A program made the translations under genes and the position numbers. Under the pieces are notes generated by a model. It was not told the origin of the DNA. It did not search any database and worked only from the letters and a program-made list of their open reading frames with translations. Positions 45,301 to 56,340 of a stretch of DNA of 64,000 nucleotides are shown one piece after another; position 1 is the stretch's first letter; the number at the start of each line of letters is the position of its first letter. Source of the DNA: Piscicola geometra (Eukaryota; Annelida; Clitellata; Hirudinida; Piscicolidae); NCBI GenBank assembly GCA_943735955.1, contig OX030969.1, forward strand, positions 5,505,979 through 5,569,978, given 5' to 3'.

Positions 45301-48300
45301 CCACCAACCCTCCATGCCACCACCCCACAATCCACCCTCCACCACCACCACCACTCCACCCACCTTTCACTCTAAACGTCATGCACGAATTGGCTTCGGC
45401 CCTGACCTTGACATTGCCGATGCACGCGTGCAACGACGTGCCGAAGCGGATGTACGTACACTCGATCTGTACCTCTGTACTTTGTACTAGGCCTGGCGGA
45501 GTATTTGAGAGGTGGGGTGGAGGGTGGAGTGGAGGTGGATTGCGGGTGGGTGGGGGGTGGATTGGGGGTGGGTTGGGGTGGGGTGGAGGGTGGGTTGAGG
45601 GTGTAGGGTGGATTGGGGGTGTAGGGTGGGGTGGAGGGTGGATTGGGGGTGTAGGGTGGGGTGGAGGGTGGATTGGGGGTGTAGGGTGGATTGGAGATGT
45701 AGGGTGGGTGGGGTGAAGGGTGGATTGGGGGTGTAGGGTGGGTGGGGTGAAGGGTAGGTTGGGGATGGAGGGTGGATTGGGGGTGGAGGGTGGATTGGGG
45801 GTGGAGGGTGGATTGGGGGTGGAGGGTGGGGTAGGGGTGGGGTGGGGGTGGAGGGTGGGTGAATTGGGGTTGGGTAGGAAAATAGGAGAGAAAGGTGGGT
45901 GAATATTTTTGGTTGGGAGGAGAAAGTGGGTGGTTGAGAAAGTGGATGGATGGGGAATGGGAGTGGGAGGAGGGTTTGTGAAGTGGGTGGTTGGGTGGGG
46001 AATGGGAGTGGGAGGAGGGTTTGTGAAGTGGGTGGTTGGGTGGGGAATGGGAGTGGGAGGAGGGTTTGTGAAGTGGGTGGTTGGGTGGGGAATGGGAGTG
46101 GGAAGAGGGTTTGTGAAGTGGGTGGATGGATGGGGCATGGGAGTGGGAGAAGGGTTTGTGAAGTGGGTGGTTGGGTGGGGAATGGGAGTGGGAGGAGGGT
46201 TTGTGAAGTGGGTGGTTGGGTGGGGAATGGGAGTGGGAGGAGGGTTTGTGAAGTGGGTGGTTGGGTGGGGAATGGGAGTGGGAGGAGGGTTTGTGAAGTG
46301 GGTGGTTGGGTGGGTGGAATGATGAGTAGGAATTAAAAGCCGAAAAAAATATTTGCACAAAATGAATTCAATGAAAAATCTTAAATATCATCAAGATTAA
46401 CATCATCCCCATCATCATCATCAGCATCCCCGCCATCATCATCATCAGCACCCACATGGAACTAGCTGAACTCCGTCCCACACGCAGTACTTGTGTTGGC
46501 CATCTGGCATCATTACGTGATATAATACACCCCTCTGTTGTGGGTGGGTGGTGGTGATAATGATTGTGGGTGGGTGGTGGTGGTGATAATGATTGTGGGT
46601 GGGTGGTGGTGGTGATAATGATTGTGGGTGGGTGGTGGTGGTGAAAATGATTGTGGGTGGGTGGTGGTGGTGAAAATGATTGTGGGTGGGTGGTGTTGGT
46701 AATGATTGTGGGTGGGTGGTGGTGGTGATGATTGTGGGTGGGTGGTGGTGATAATGATTGTGGGTGGGTGGTGGTGGTGATAATGATTGTGGGTGGGTAG
46801 TGTTGGTAATGATTGTGGGTGGGTGGTGGTGGTAATGATTGTGGGTGGGTGGTTGTGGTGATAATGATTGTGGGTGGGTGGTGGTGGTAATGATTGTGGG
46901 TGGGTGGTGGTGATAATGATTGTGGTGGGTGGTGGTGGTGATAATGATTGTGGGTGGGTGGTGGTGGTGATAATTGTGGGTGGGTGGTGGTGATAATGAT
47001 TGTGGGTGGTGTGGTGATAATGATTGTGGGTGGTGGTGGTGATGGTAATGATTGTGGGTGGGTGGTGCCGAAAGCCATTCCTTCTTCCTTTTTTATGCTC
47101 ATCTACCCACCTCCTCTAACTCATCCATCTATCCTTTCACCCACACGCACCCCTCACTCATCCATTCCCCCCCCCCACCAACCAACCAACCAACCCCCTC
47201 CCCACCCCCCACCAACCACTAGATTCTTCTGCATGGCCTGCCACAGGGACTTATCGTTGGGCACGGTGAGGAGGGGGGCGCCTTGGCCGGGGCTCTCGTG
47301 GGGGTGCGGGTGGCTGGAGACGAATGGTGCTTGTTGTTGCGGTAGGGCTTGGGCTTGATGTTGTTGTTGGATTAGGGCTTGTTGTTGTTGTTGTTGTTGT
47401 GGTACTGTTGTTGTTGTTGTTTGTGGCCTCGCCTGCTGTGATGATGATGATGGTGGTGATGATGATGGTGGTGATGGTGGTGATGATTATAGTAGTGGTG
47501 ATAATGATGATGATGATGGTTGTTACGATGAGGATCAAAACGACAATATTATTATAATGAAAGTAACAAACACACACATTTCTAAGGAAAAAAAGAGGAA
47601 AATATTAATTTAATAACAATCTCAATTACCTGACTAGTCCTAGAAGCAGCATTATTAGTATTATGGTTGTTATTATTTGCATTATTATTAGTATTATGGT
47701 TTTTTGCCGTAGTATTCGCATTGATTCGATTATTGTTATTGCTATTATTAGCATTATTATTGCTGTTGTTTGTATTAATATTATTTACATTGTTAGTGTT
47801 ATTGTTAGTGACTTCGGATGAATCTGGCTTTTCTTGACTACTCATCAACAGGGTGTCGATCACCTTTAAGCATCCAATTGAGTGAGTAATTAACCAATAA
47901 ATAAATCAATTAAAAACCCAATTAATTGATAAATCAATTAAAACCCCAATTAATGGATAAATCAATTAAAACCCCAATTAATTGATAAATCAATTAAAAA
48001 CCCAATTAATTGATAAATCAATTAAAAAACCAATTAATTGATAAATCCATTTAAAAACCAATTAATTGATAAATCAATTAAAAAACAATTAATTGATAAC
48101 TCAATTAAAAATGCAATTAATTGATAAATCAATTAAAAATCCAATTAATTTATAAATCAATTAAAAAAGCCAATTAATTGATCAATCAATAAAAAAAACA
48201 ATTAATTGATGAATCAATTAAAAATGCAATTAATTGATAGATAAATTAAAAATGCAATTAATTGAGAAATCAATTAAAAATCCAATTAATTGATAAATTT

Positions 48301-50213
48301 CAAACCTGTTCGTCTGTTATGACCTCCAGAATTGAAGTGTTCCTGGGATACCTGGCGTGAGTCGTGATAGTAATAGTAATATTAAGAATAATATATATAA
48401 TAATAATGACTATATATAACTATAATAATAATAATAACAAAACTAATTATGGAATTCATTACAGGAAGGCACTAACCTCCTCTATGAAGCATTCTCACCC
48501 TTCCCCCTTCTCCACCCAAACTGTCATCATCACCGCCCCCAAAACCATCATCATCATCCCTCCAAACCACACCCACCCACCTACCCACCTACCCACCCAC
48601 CTCTTGACCATGGCCTCGAAGGCCTTTTTGAGAGCGAAGATCACTTGCTCGGGTGAGTTGCGAGCGGAGTCGGATGCGAAGTGGGGGAAGATGGTGATGC
48701 ACTGCTTGAACTCAACTGGTGTGGGGGGGGGGGGGAGGGGAGGGTGGGTTGGAATGGGGGGAAGGGGGGGGGGTGGGATCATAGGTGATTGGGTGGATGA
48801 GTCATCAATCCATTCATTCACCTGTTTATCCATCCATTCATCAATCTATTCACTCACTCACCAAACCATCTAATCAACACCCCTCCCCTCTTCTCTCCCT
48901 TGAACCATCATCTCTCACAAACCACCAACACATCGCCCTCCACCATCACCACAACAACAACCACAACCCTTTCTCCACCCCCACAACCCATCCAAACCAA
49001 ACCTCACCCACCAACCCACAACCAACCAACCAACCAACCAAGCAAGCAAGCAAGCAACCAAGCAAGCAAGCAAGCAAGCAACCAAGCAACCAAGCAAGCA
49101 ACCAACAAACCAACCAACCAAGCAACCAACCAAGCAACTAACCAAGCAACCAACCAAGCAACCAAGCAAGCAAGCAAGCAACGAACCAACCAACCAAGCA
49201 AGCAACCGACCAACCAACCAACAAACCAAGCAAGCAAGCAACCAAGCAAGCAAGCAAGCAACCAACCGAGTGAATTAGCCGAGAATTCCTTGTGCGTGAG
49301 CGAGAAGATGTTCCTGATCTGGCGCATGCACGACGACTCGAGGAAGAGGAAGAGCACCGGGTAGCCACCGCCGTGCGTCGAGAGGTTCGCCTTGCACTTC
49401 TGGATCGCGCGAGCGTTCAAGAGAACTGGCGCGAAACTGTAGTCTGGGGGGAGGGGGGAATGGGGGGGGGGGTTGATGGTGTGGCGGTTTCATGATGGTG
49501 GGGTTGATGGATGGAGGGTTGATGGATGGATGGTTGATGGATGGATGGATGGAGGGTTGATCAGGTGTGAAAGATAGAGGGGGCAGTGAGTAGATAAGAC
49601 CAGGTGGGATAGTGTGGAAGGGATGGACTGGATAAAGGATGGAGAAATACGTTTTTTCAATATTAAATTCAATTTCACTCCTACCCCTCATTGCAATCCC
49701 CCCCACCCTACCCACCCCACCCACCACACTCCACCCACCCACCCCACCACACCCTACCCACCCACCCACCACACCCACCCTACCCACCCCACCCCACCAC
49801 ACCCACCCCACCCACGCCACCACACCCTACCCACCCACCCACCACACACCTTTCAAGGTGAATAGGATACCGTCATCCTTGAATGTGACATTGGATATCG
49901 GTTTGAACTTTTTCGACCCGATCCTTACTTGGATAGCTGGGATGGATATGGATCCTGTGTTGTTGTTGTTGTTGTTGGGATTGTTGTTGTTGTTGCTGCT
50001 GTTGTTGTTACTATGACCTGTTGTTTGTGGATGGGTGTTGATGATAGTAGTAATGATAGGTTGTTGATGAATAAGTATGTGTGTGTGTGTGTGTATGTGT
50101 GTGTGGGCGTGTTTGAAATGTATGACAATGATTACTGAAAATTTTTATAGAATGAATTAATAATATGAATAACAATAACAATAACAATATGAATAATAAT
50201 AACAATAATAATA

Positions 50214-50249
<36 letters not shown>

Positions 50250-51025
50250 TAATAATAGGAGTAATAGCAAGACTAACCAGTGTAGTTGAAGGGTTGACTG
50301 TTGGAGAGTCGGAGGATGTTGTTGGTGGGAGTGGGCTGGAAGTTGGTGGAAGGGAAGACGACCTGGAGATGGATGGATGGAAAAGATGGATAATGGAGAG
50401 ATAGACGGATAGGTGAATGGATGGATGGGTGACTCAAGCGATGATAGAATGAATGGATGGATGAATATATAGGATGATTAATGGATAGAATGATGAATCT
50501 AAAGATGAATGGATAGAATGATGAATAAATGGATGAATAAATGGATGAATGGATGAATAAATGGAAGAATGCATTGATGCTCACAGCTTGTTGAATGGAT
50601 CTAGGATTGCTGCTGTTGTTATTGTTGTTGAGTTGGGATCTGGAGTTTGTGCTCCTGATGATGATGTTGTTGTTGGCAGCAGCCTTGCTGATGAGGTTCG
50701 GGTCAACAATGGAGGTAAGGTTTTGGAAACGAATGTTGGAAATGCTTTGAGGAATTTGTTTGTTTCCTGCTGCTGTGGTGGAATGAGAAGAAATAATTTC
50801 AACTAATTTTGTGTCTTTGGCAGACGATTAATGAAAATTGGGAGTTTTATAAAAAGTTAATTTAACAATGAATGATTTTGTTTAAGAATAGTTTATTTTA
50901 ATAAATGTATTTTCAACTTTAAAATGTAAATACTAAAAGTTTAAATCACCCATTATCGGCATGTTGAAGAGAAGTGTGTCGTTGCTGACTTGGTTGGTGT
51001 CTAAGCGAATCCGTTTGGACTCCAT
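42317..51025 (-). CDS. Unrecognised multi-exon protein upstream of the SP-RING exons
   Basis: Fourteen minus-strand exons chain in phase with GT-AG borders: 50,950-51,025 (ATG), 50,585-50,814, 50,278-50,362, 49,850-50,017, 49,267-49,443, 48,601-48,715, 48,306-48,351, 47,630-47,863, 47,220-47,432, 46,456-46,534, 45,364-45,486, 44,292-44,578, 43,057-43,162 and a last exon from 42,411. If the last exon reads through it stops at TAG 42,317-42,319 (677 aa). If its GTTAGT donor after 42,359 is used, it joins the SP-RING exons in phase (785 aa). Segments include MESKRIRLDTNQVSNDTLLF, IPAIQVRIGSKKFKPISNVT, GGYPVLFLFLESSCMRQIRN, PEQVIFALKKAFEAMVKRY, a Gln/Asn-rich middle, LYHVMMPDGQHKYCVWDG and SEISKKYIMLFLKALNKDQE. 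The family is not recognised. A faint likeness of the IPAIQV to FLFLES part to PH-like folds near SUMO proteases is a guess. Confidence 0.6.
43166..44270. repeat. GGAGGGAGGTGTGTGGAGGG minisatellite, about 1.1 kb
   Basis: A variable GGTGTGGAGGG/GAGGTGTGTGGA array filling one intron of the minus-strand gene. The sense strand is entirely C-rich and ends at the acceptor CCTCCAG before the exon at 43,162. Long frames across it in all six registers are artefacts. Confidence 0.95.
44581..45360. repeat. Bipolar minisatellite intron (GGTTGTGGGTGGAGG; CCACCCCACAATCCACC)
   Basis: On the plus strand 44,581-45,065 is G/T-rich (GGTTGTGGGTGGAGGG) and 45,090-45,360 is C/A-rich (CATGCCACCCCACAATCCAC). Relative to the minus-strand gene this is G-rich at the donor side and C-rich at the acceptor side. 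Confidence 0.9.
45500..46325. repeat. Two adjoining minisatellites (about 21-bp and 45-bp units)
   Basis: 45,500-45,890 repeats GGTGGATTGGGGGTGTAGGG-type units. 45,950-46,320 holds about eight copies of a 45-bp unit containing GGGAATGGGAGTGGGAGG and AGGGTTTGTGAAGTGGGTGG. Both lie in one intron of the minus-strand gene. Confidence 0.95.
46536..47065. repeat. GATTGTGGGTGGGTGGTGGT minisatellite (unit about 24-28 bp)
   Basis: About 20 copies with small length variants, in the intron between two exons of the minus-strand gene. On the sense strand the units read CCACCCACAATCATTATC and end at the acceptor CACAACAG. Confidence 0.95.
47890..48297. repeat. 28-bp hairpin-forming AT-rich repeat
   Basis: About 14 copies of a unit built around TTAATTGATAAATCAATTAA, which has 9-bp inverted arms around AA. 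It fills an intron of the minus-strand gene. Confidence 0.95.
49020..49266. repeat. ACCAACCAAGCAAGCA tandem repeat
   Basis: Four-base CAAG/CAAC words over about 245 bp, ending exactly at the donor of the exon at 49,267 on the minus strand, where it reads GTTGGTTGCTTGC. Confidence 0.95.
49690..49849. repeat. CCCACCCACCACACCC repeat
   Basis: C/A-only array just downstream (sense) of the exon at 49,850-50,017. On the sense strand it begins GTGTGTGGTGGGTGGG directly at the donor. Confidence 0.9.
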
Positions 51026-52800
51026 TGTGCAAAAGTTTCTAAAAAATCATTTGGAAGAAGCTATGAGTTAAAGTTCCACTAGTGTTCTTGGATGAAGGCT
51101 CAAATTTAAAAAGAAAATATTTATTAGATTGTGAATTAATAAATTTAGTGTTTAAGAAATATTTATTTGCATTGTGCATCATTTAAGAATAACAAAGGCA
51201 TCGTGAGTTCAAAAATGAGCGAAACCTAAAAACCGCGACGAATATTTTTTAAAGCTTAAAAGTAAAACGCAATCAAACCTATTTTATATAGAATCTTCAA
51301 ATGGGAAACAATAAATATAAATTAGTGACTGCGGGAAAGATTCTAGATCCAAAATGGCGCTAAAAAGTCAACTGGTTGATTTCAACCAAGGGTAGACATA
51401 ACCGGAAAAAGAAAGCTACGACCATAAGCTGCTTAATTCGTGTTAATAATAACCGCTTCAACCGTTCTAGCTGCAACGCTATTGGTCGATTTTCAAAAAC
51501 CAAAGATTAAATATCGTCAAATTGGAACTAAATGGCGTTTTTGGCATGACGTAATGTTCTTTCGGAACAGCTTTACTGCGTTTTGAATAACATTTTGAGG
51601 ATTAAACTTTAAATTTGTTTATTTAGACTTTAGGATTGTTATGACGTATGGTAACTATGATGATTTGTCAGCGTCATTGATTGAAAATTATGTACTGATA
51701 AATTATTTCTAAATATTACCAAGTTTGAATTTTCTAAAATAACATTTCGACAATCTAGTCTTACAAATTGTTTTTATATATGTATACATATGTTTATACC
51801 CCCAATTCATTTAATTGAGATGAATTTAGCTTAAGTGATTAATATTCATGAGCAGCTAGCAAGGGCAAGCAGCTGCTACAGCTGTAGATAAATTAACATA
51901 ATTAGCAGGAAGTGTTGATGATGATGATGCTGAAGCTACAGCTAGCAGAAGAAAGAAAGGGAGGCCTTAAATTCTTAATGCACTCTCACCCTCCATAAAC
52001 CAGCAACTTTTGTACATTAAAAAAAGATTTAAAGGTTTAATTTATACTTATTTTTCGATATATATTTTAAACTTTATATTTGATTTAAGAAGTCTTTTGA
52101 TGAAAAATTTAATCATTGTGTTATTGAGTCTTTTCATCTTCAAAAACTCTACTTTTACAATTTTAACTTTCGATTCAACAAAAATAACTTTAAAAATGAA
52201 ATAATAAAGTAATAAAAAAATCGAATATAAAAACTTTTCCATTGAATTATTTTCAAACTGCGGTACAATTAATTGTTCGAAATTGTTGCAAAGCCGAATT
52301 AGAGAGGTTGGAAAAAGCTCAGCTTAAAGATCATTACCCACTCTATAGCTATAAATACACATTATTTGCATTTTTATTTGCTTTTATGTTTTTATTATTA
52401 TAGTTTTTTTCCATACATTATTTATCAATCATCTTCCATTTTATTATTTTATCGTTTATTCCGAATTTTTTTGTTTTCCACTATATTTGAACTTTAATCA
52501 TATGTATCTCTCTTTTGACATGGATTAAAATTTTAATAAAAAGTATCATTATTCGAAAAAATTCATAAACCCATTTGTTAATTTTATTAAACTTTGTTTT
52601 AAACTTGTGGTAACCTATTTTATAAATTTTAAATTGAAAAATAAATGAAATTAATTTTTTTTTATTTGCATTAAAATGTTCATTTTTTTCAGTTTCGTAT
52701 CAATTATACTTTCATGGGTTTTTAAATCTACTATTTTTCTATGCTAAATTGCCAAATGTTGCATTAGATAATTTATATCATCGTCCTAAAAGTTGTCAAA
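51026..52800. promoter_or_regulatory. Divergent intergenic region (unknown gene / VARS1)
   Basis: About 1.8 kb between two divergent start codons, AT-rich, with no repeat arrays, in clear contrast to the introns around it. A GATGATGATGATGCTGAAGC patch lies near 51.92 kb. No specific promoter element is called. Confidence 0.4.
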
Positions 52801-55800
52801 ATGTCTGAGAAAGTAGCAGATATAGAAGCCGGTGAGCCGATCAAAACTGAAAAACAGTTGGCGAAAGAAGCAAAAAAGTTAGAAAAGATGGCAAAGTTTG
52901 AAGCGAAAAAAACTAAGCAGCCGGAGAAGAAAGCAGCAGACGGAGAAGTTGTGAAGGATAAAAAAGTGAAAGAAAAAAAAGAGACCATTTTGTACGACAA
53001 AGACACCAAAGATGGCGAGATGAAAGACATTTCTGGGCCGATGCCTGACTCGTACAGTCCTCGATACGTGGAGGCAGTGTGGTACCAATGGTGGGAGAAG
53101 GAGGGCTTCTTCAAACCGGAGTACGGAAGGAAATCTCTCACTGAGGAGAACCCAAAAGGCAAGTTCATGATGGTGATTCCCCCACCAAACGTCACTGGGT
53201 CTCTCCATCTCGGGCACGCCCTCACCAACTCTGTGCAAGACGCCATTACAAGGTGGCAGAGGATGAACGGCAAGACCACCCTCTGGAACCCTGGTTGTGA
53301 TCATGCAGGCATAGCCACTCAAGTGGTGGTCGAAAAGAGGTTGTGGAAGGAGAAGAAACTCACAAGGCACGACTTGGGAAGACAGGCGTTTGTCGATGAA
53401 ATCTGGAAGTGGAAGAACGAAAAGGGAGACCACATCTACCACCAACTGAGGCAACTCGGCAGTTCGTACGACTGGGACCGTGCTTGCTTCACGATGGACC
53501 CAAAACTCTGCACTGCTGTCTCCGAAGCTTTCATCCGTCTGCACGAATCTGGAACGATCTACCGCAGCAACAGACTGGTGAACTGGTCGTGCTCGCTCAA
53601 TTCTGCCATTTCGGACATCGAGGTGGACAAGAAGGAACTCTCCGGAAGGACTTTTCTGCAAGTGCCCGGCTACACGGAGAAGGTGGAGTTTGGTGTCTTG
53701 GTGTCGTTTGCGTACCAAATCCAAGACTCCACAGACGAAATTGTGGTTGCTACCACCAGAGTTGAAACGATGCTGGGTGACACTGGCATAGCCGTCCATC
53801 CAGACGACAAGCGCTACCAACACTTGAAGGGTAGATTCTGCGTCCACCCTTTCCTGCCACGACTGCTGCCCATCGTGTTTGATGAAATGGTCGACATGGA
53901 GTTCGGAACCGGAGCCGTGAAAATAACTCCGGCCCACGATCAAAACGACTACGAATGCGGAAAACGCAACAAGCTCGAGTTCATCAGTATCATGACGGAA
54001 AATGGCGAATTGAGCGGGAATTGCGGGGAATTCTCGGGCTTGAAGAGGTTCGAAGGACGCAAGAAAGTTTTAGAAGCGCTGAAACTAAAGGGGCTGTACA
54101 GGGAGACCAAGGAGAACCCCATGGTGGTGCCGATGTGCAGTAGGTCCAAAGACATCATAGAGCCGATGTTGAAGGCGCAATGGTACGTCAAGTGTGACGG
54201 CATGGCGGCAAGGGCGGTGGATTCGGTGAAGCGGAAAGAGTTGAAGATCATCCCGGAATGTTTCGAGAAGACGTGGTTTCAGTGGCTGGAGAACAGCAGG
54301 GATTGGTGCATCTCGCGTCAGCTGTGGTGGGGTCACCGTATCCCGGCATTCTTCGTTGCCATTGACGACGACGGCGTGACCCCCCCTGGAGATGACCTAG
54401 ATGAGAAATACTGGGTCAGTGCGAGGGATGAGGGCGAGGCGAGGAAGAAGGCGGCCTTGAGGTTTGGAGTGGAGGAGGGAAAGGTCAAGCTGAAGCAGGA
54501 TGAAGATGTCCTCGACACGTGGTTCTCATCGGCGTTGTATCCATTTTCGATCTTTGGATGGCCCGAAAAGACACCAGAACTGGGATTTTTCTACCCGGGA
54601 TCGCTGCTGGAAACAGGCCATGACATCCTCTTTTTCTGGGTCGCCAGGATGGTGATGTTGGGGCAGGAGTTGATGGGCGCTCTGCCCTTCGGAGAGGTCT
54701 ACCTCCACGCCATGATCAGGGACAAATTCGGTCGCAAAATGAGCAAGAGTCTCGGCAACGTGATCGACCCCATTGACGTGATCTTCGGCACGGGACTGGA
54801 GGAGCTGCACAGGCAGTTGGAGGAGGGAAACCTCGAGAAGAAGGAGATCGCCATCGCGAAGGAGGGTCAGAAAGCGCAGTTCCCAAACGGGATCCCAGAG
54901 TGCGGCACCGATGCCCTGAGGTTCGCCCTGTGCGCATACACGTCGCAGGGGAGGGACATCAACCTCGACGTGTTGAGGGTTCAAGGCTACCGATTCTTCT
55001 GCAACAAAATGTGGAACGCCGCTCGTTTCATCTTCACCAACATGCCTCCCTCCACCTTCACTCCACCACCACCACCATCATCATCACAACCTTTCAAACT
55101 CACCGGGAGGGAATCGAAAATCGATCGGTGGTTGCTGAGTCGGCTTGCAAGCACGGTGGAGGTGTGTCAGAGGGCGTTCGAAGGCTACGACTTCCCGTCG
55201 GCCACCACCGCCCTCTACAACTTCTACCTGTACGAACTGTGCGACATCTACTTGGAATACTCCAAGGCGATTCTATACGGTGGTGATGATGATGATGGCG
55301 ACGGCGCGAAACAGAGTGTCAGGAACACGCTGTTTGTCAGTCTGCATGTATCTCTGCGTCTCATTCACCCCTTCATGCCCTTCATCAGTGAAGAGTTGTA
55401 CCAACGCCTGCCATCATCATCATCAGCACCACCACCGCCGTCCACCACCCCCAAAAGCATCATGGTCTCACCCTACCCCCTCCCCCACGACTTTCCTTGG
55501 AGGGATGAAGCGCTAGAGAAAGACGTTGAGTTCGTGATGGGCGTCGTCAAGGCTGTGAGGTCCATGCGCGCCGACTACCAACTCACCAAGCAGAAGACCG
55601 ATGTTTACTTGAGGTGTTTGAGGAGGGGGGGGGGGAGTTGTGGGAGGGTGGTTTAGGGGGGGGGGGGGTTTGGGAGGGTGGTTTGGGAGGAGTTGTGGGA
55701 GGGTGGTTTGAGAGGGTGGTTTGGGAGGAGGTGTGGGAGGTTGGTTTGGGAGGGTGGTTTGGGGGAAGTTGTGGGAGGGGGGTTTAAGAAAGTGTTTTGG

Positions 55801-56340
55801 TAGATTTGAGGAGTTGGGGTGGGTTTAGGGGGTGTGGAGGGTGCGGGGATGTTTTGTAGTGATTACTATCACCATATTCACTATCACTACCACCATCATC
55901 ACTATCATCACCACCACCATCACTATCATCATCACCACCACCATTCCCACAGATGTTCTGACGCGACAACAGCGGCAACATTGGACGCCTACAAAACCCT
56001 CCTCACCACGCTGACCACCTCCAACACCATCACCCTCCTCACGGCCACCGACCCCCCACCACCCCAGGGTTGCGCCTTCCAAACCCTTTCCACCCTATGC
56101 GAAATCCACATGTACCTGAAAGGGGTGGTCGATTTCGGGAAAGAGGCCGAAAAACTGGGCGAAAAAAAGGGCAAATTAGAGGGGCAGGTGGCTGGGCTGC
56201 TGAAGGCGATGGGCAGGGAGGATTACGCGGGAAAAGTTCCGGATTTGATTCGGCAGGCGAACGATGAGAGATTGGGTGAGTTGAGACGCGAGATTGAGCA
56301 GCTGACGTGTGCTGTCGAGAAGATGATGAAGATGATTTGA
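52801..56340 (+). CDS. VARS1: Valyl-tRNA synthetase, cytoplasmic
   Basis: Two exons, 52,801-55,613 and 55,953-56,340, joined in phase 2 across a 339-bp GT-AG intron ([13 protein letters not shown]), give 1066 aa. The enzyme charges tRNA-Val. Class I signatures are clear: [15 protein letters not shown] with HLGH at residues 136-139, and [10 protein letters not shown] with KMSKS at 646-650. The editing (CP1) domain lies between them ([20 protein letters not shown]). The C-terminus has the usual coiled-coil ([20 protein letters not shown]). The N-terminus is a Lys/Glu-rich extension of about 70 residues; the GST-like domain of vertebrate VARS1 is absent. Acidic/Gly ([10 protein letters not shown]) and Ser/Pro insertions interrupt the anticodon-binding part. 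ATG 52,801 is in good context, with an AT-rich leader. A polyadenylation signal AATAAA is at 56,813. Confidence 0.95.
55620..55950. repeat. Bipolar repeat in the VARS1 intron
   Basis: The first 200 bp are G/T-only (GGGAGGGTGGTTTGGGAGG). The last 80 are C/A/T-rich (CACTATCATCACCACCACC) up to CCCACAG. Confidence 0.9.
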
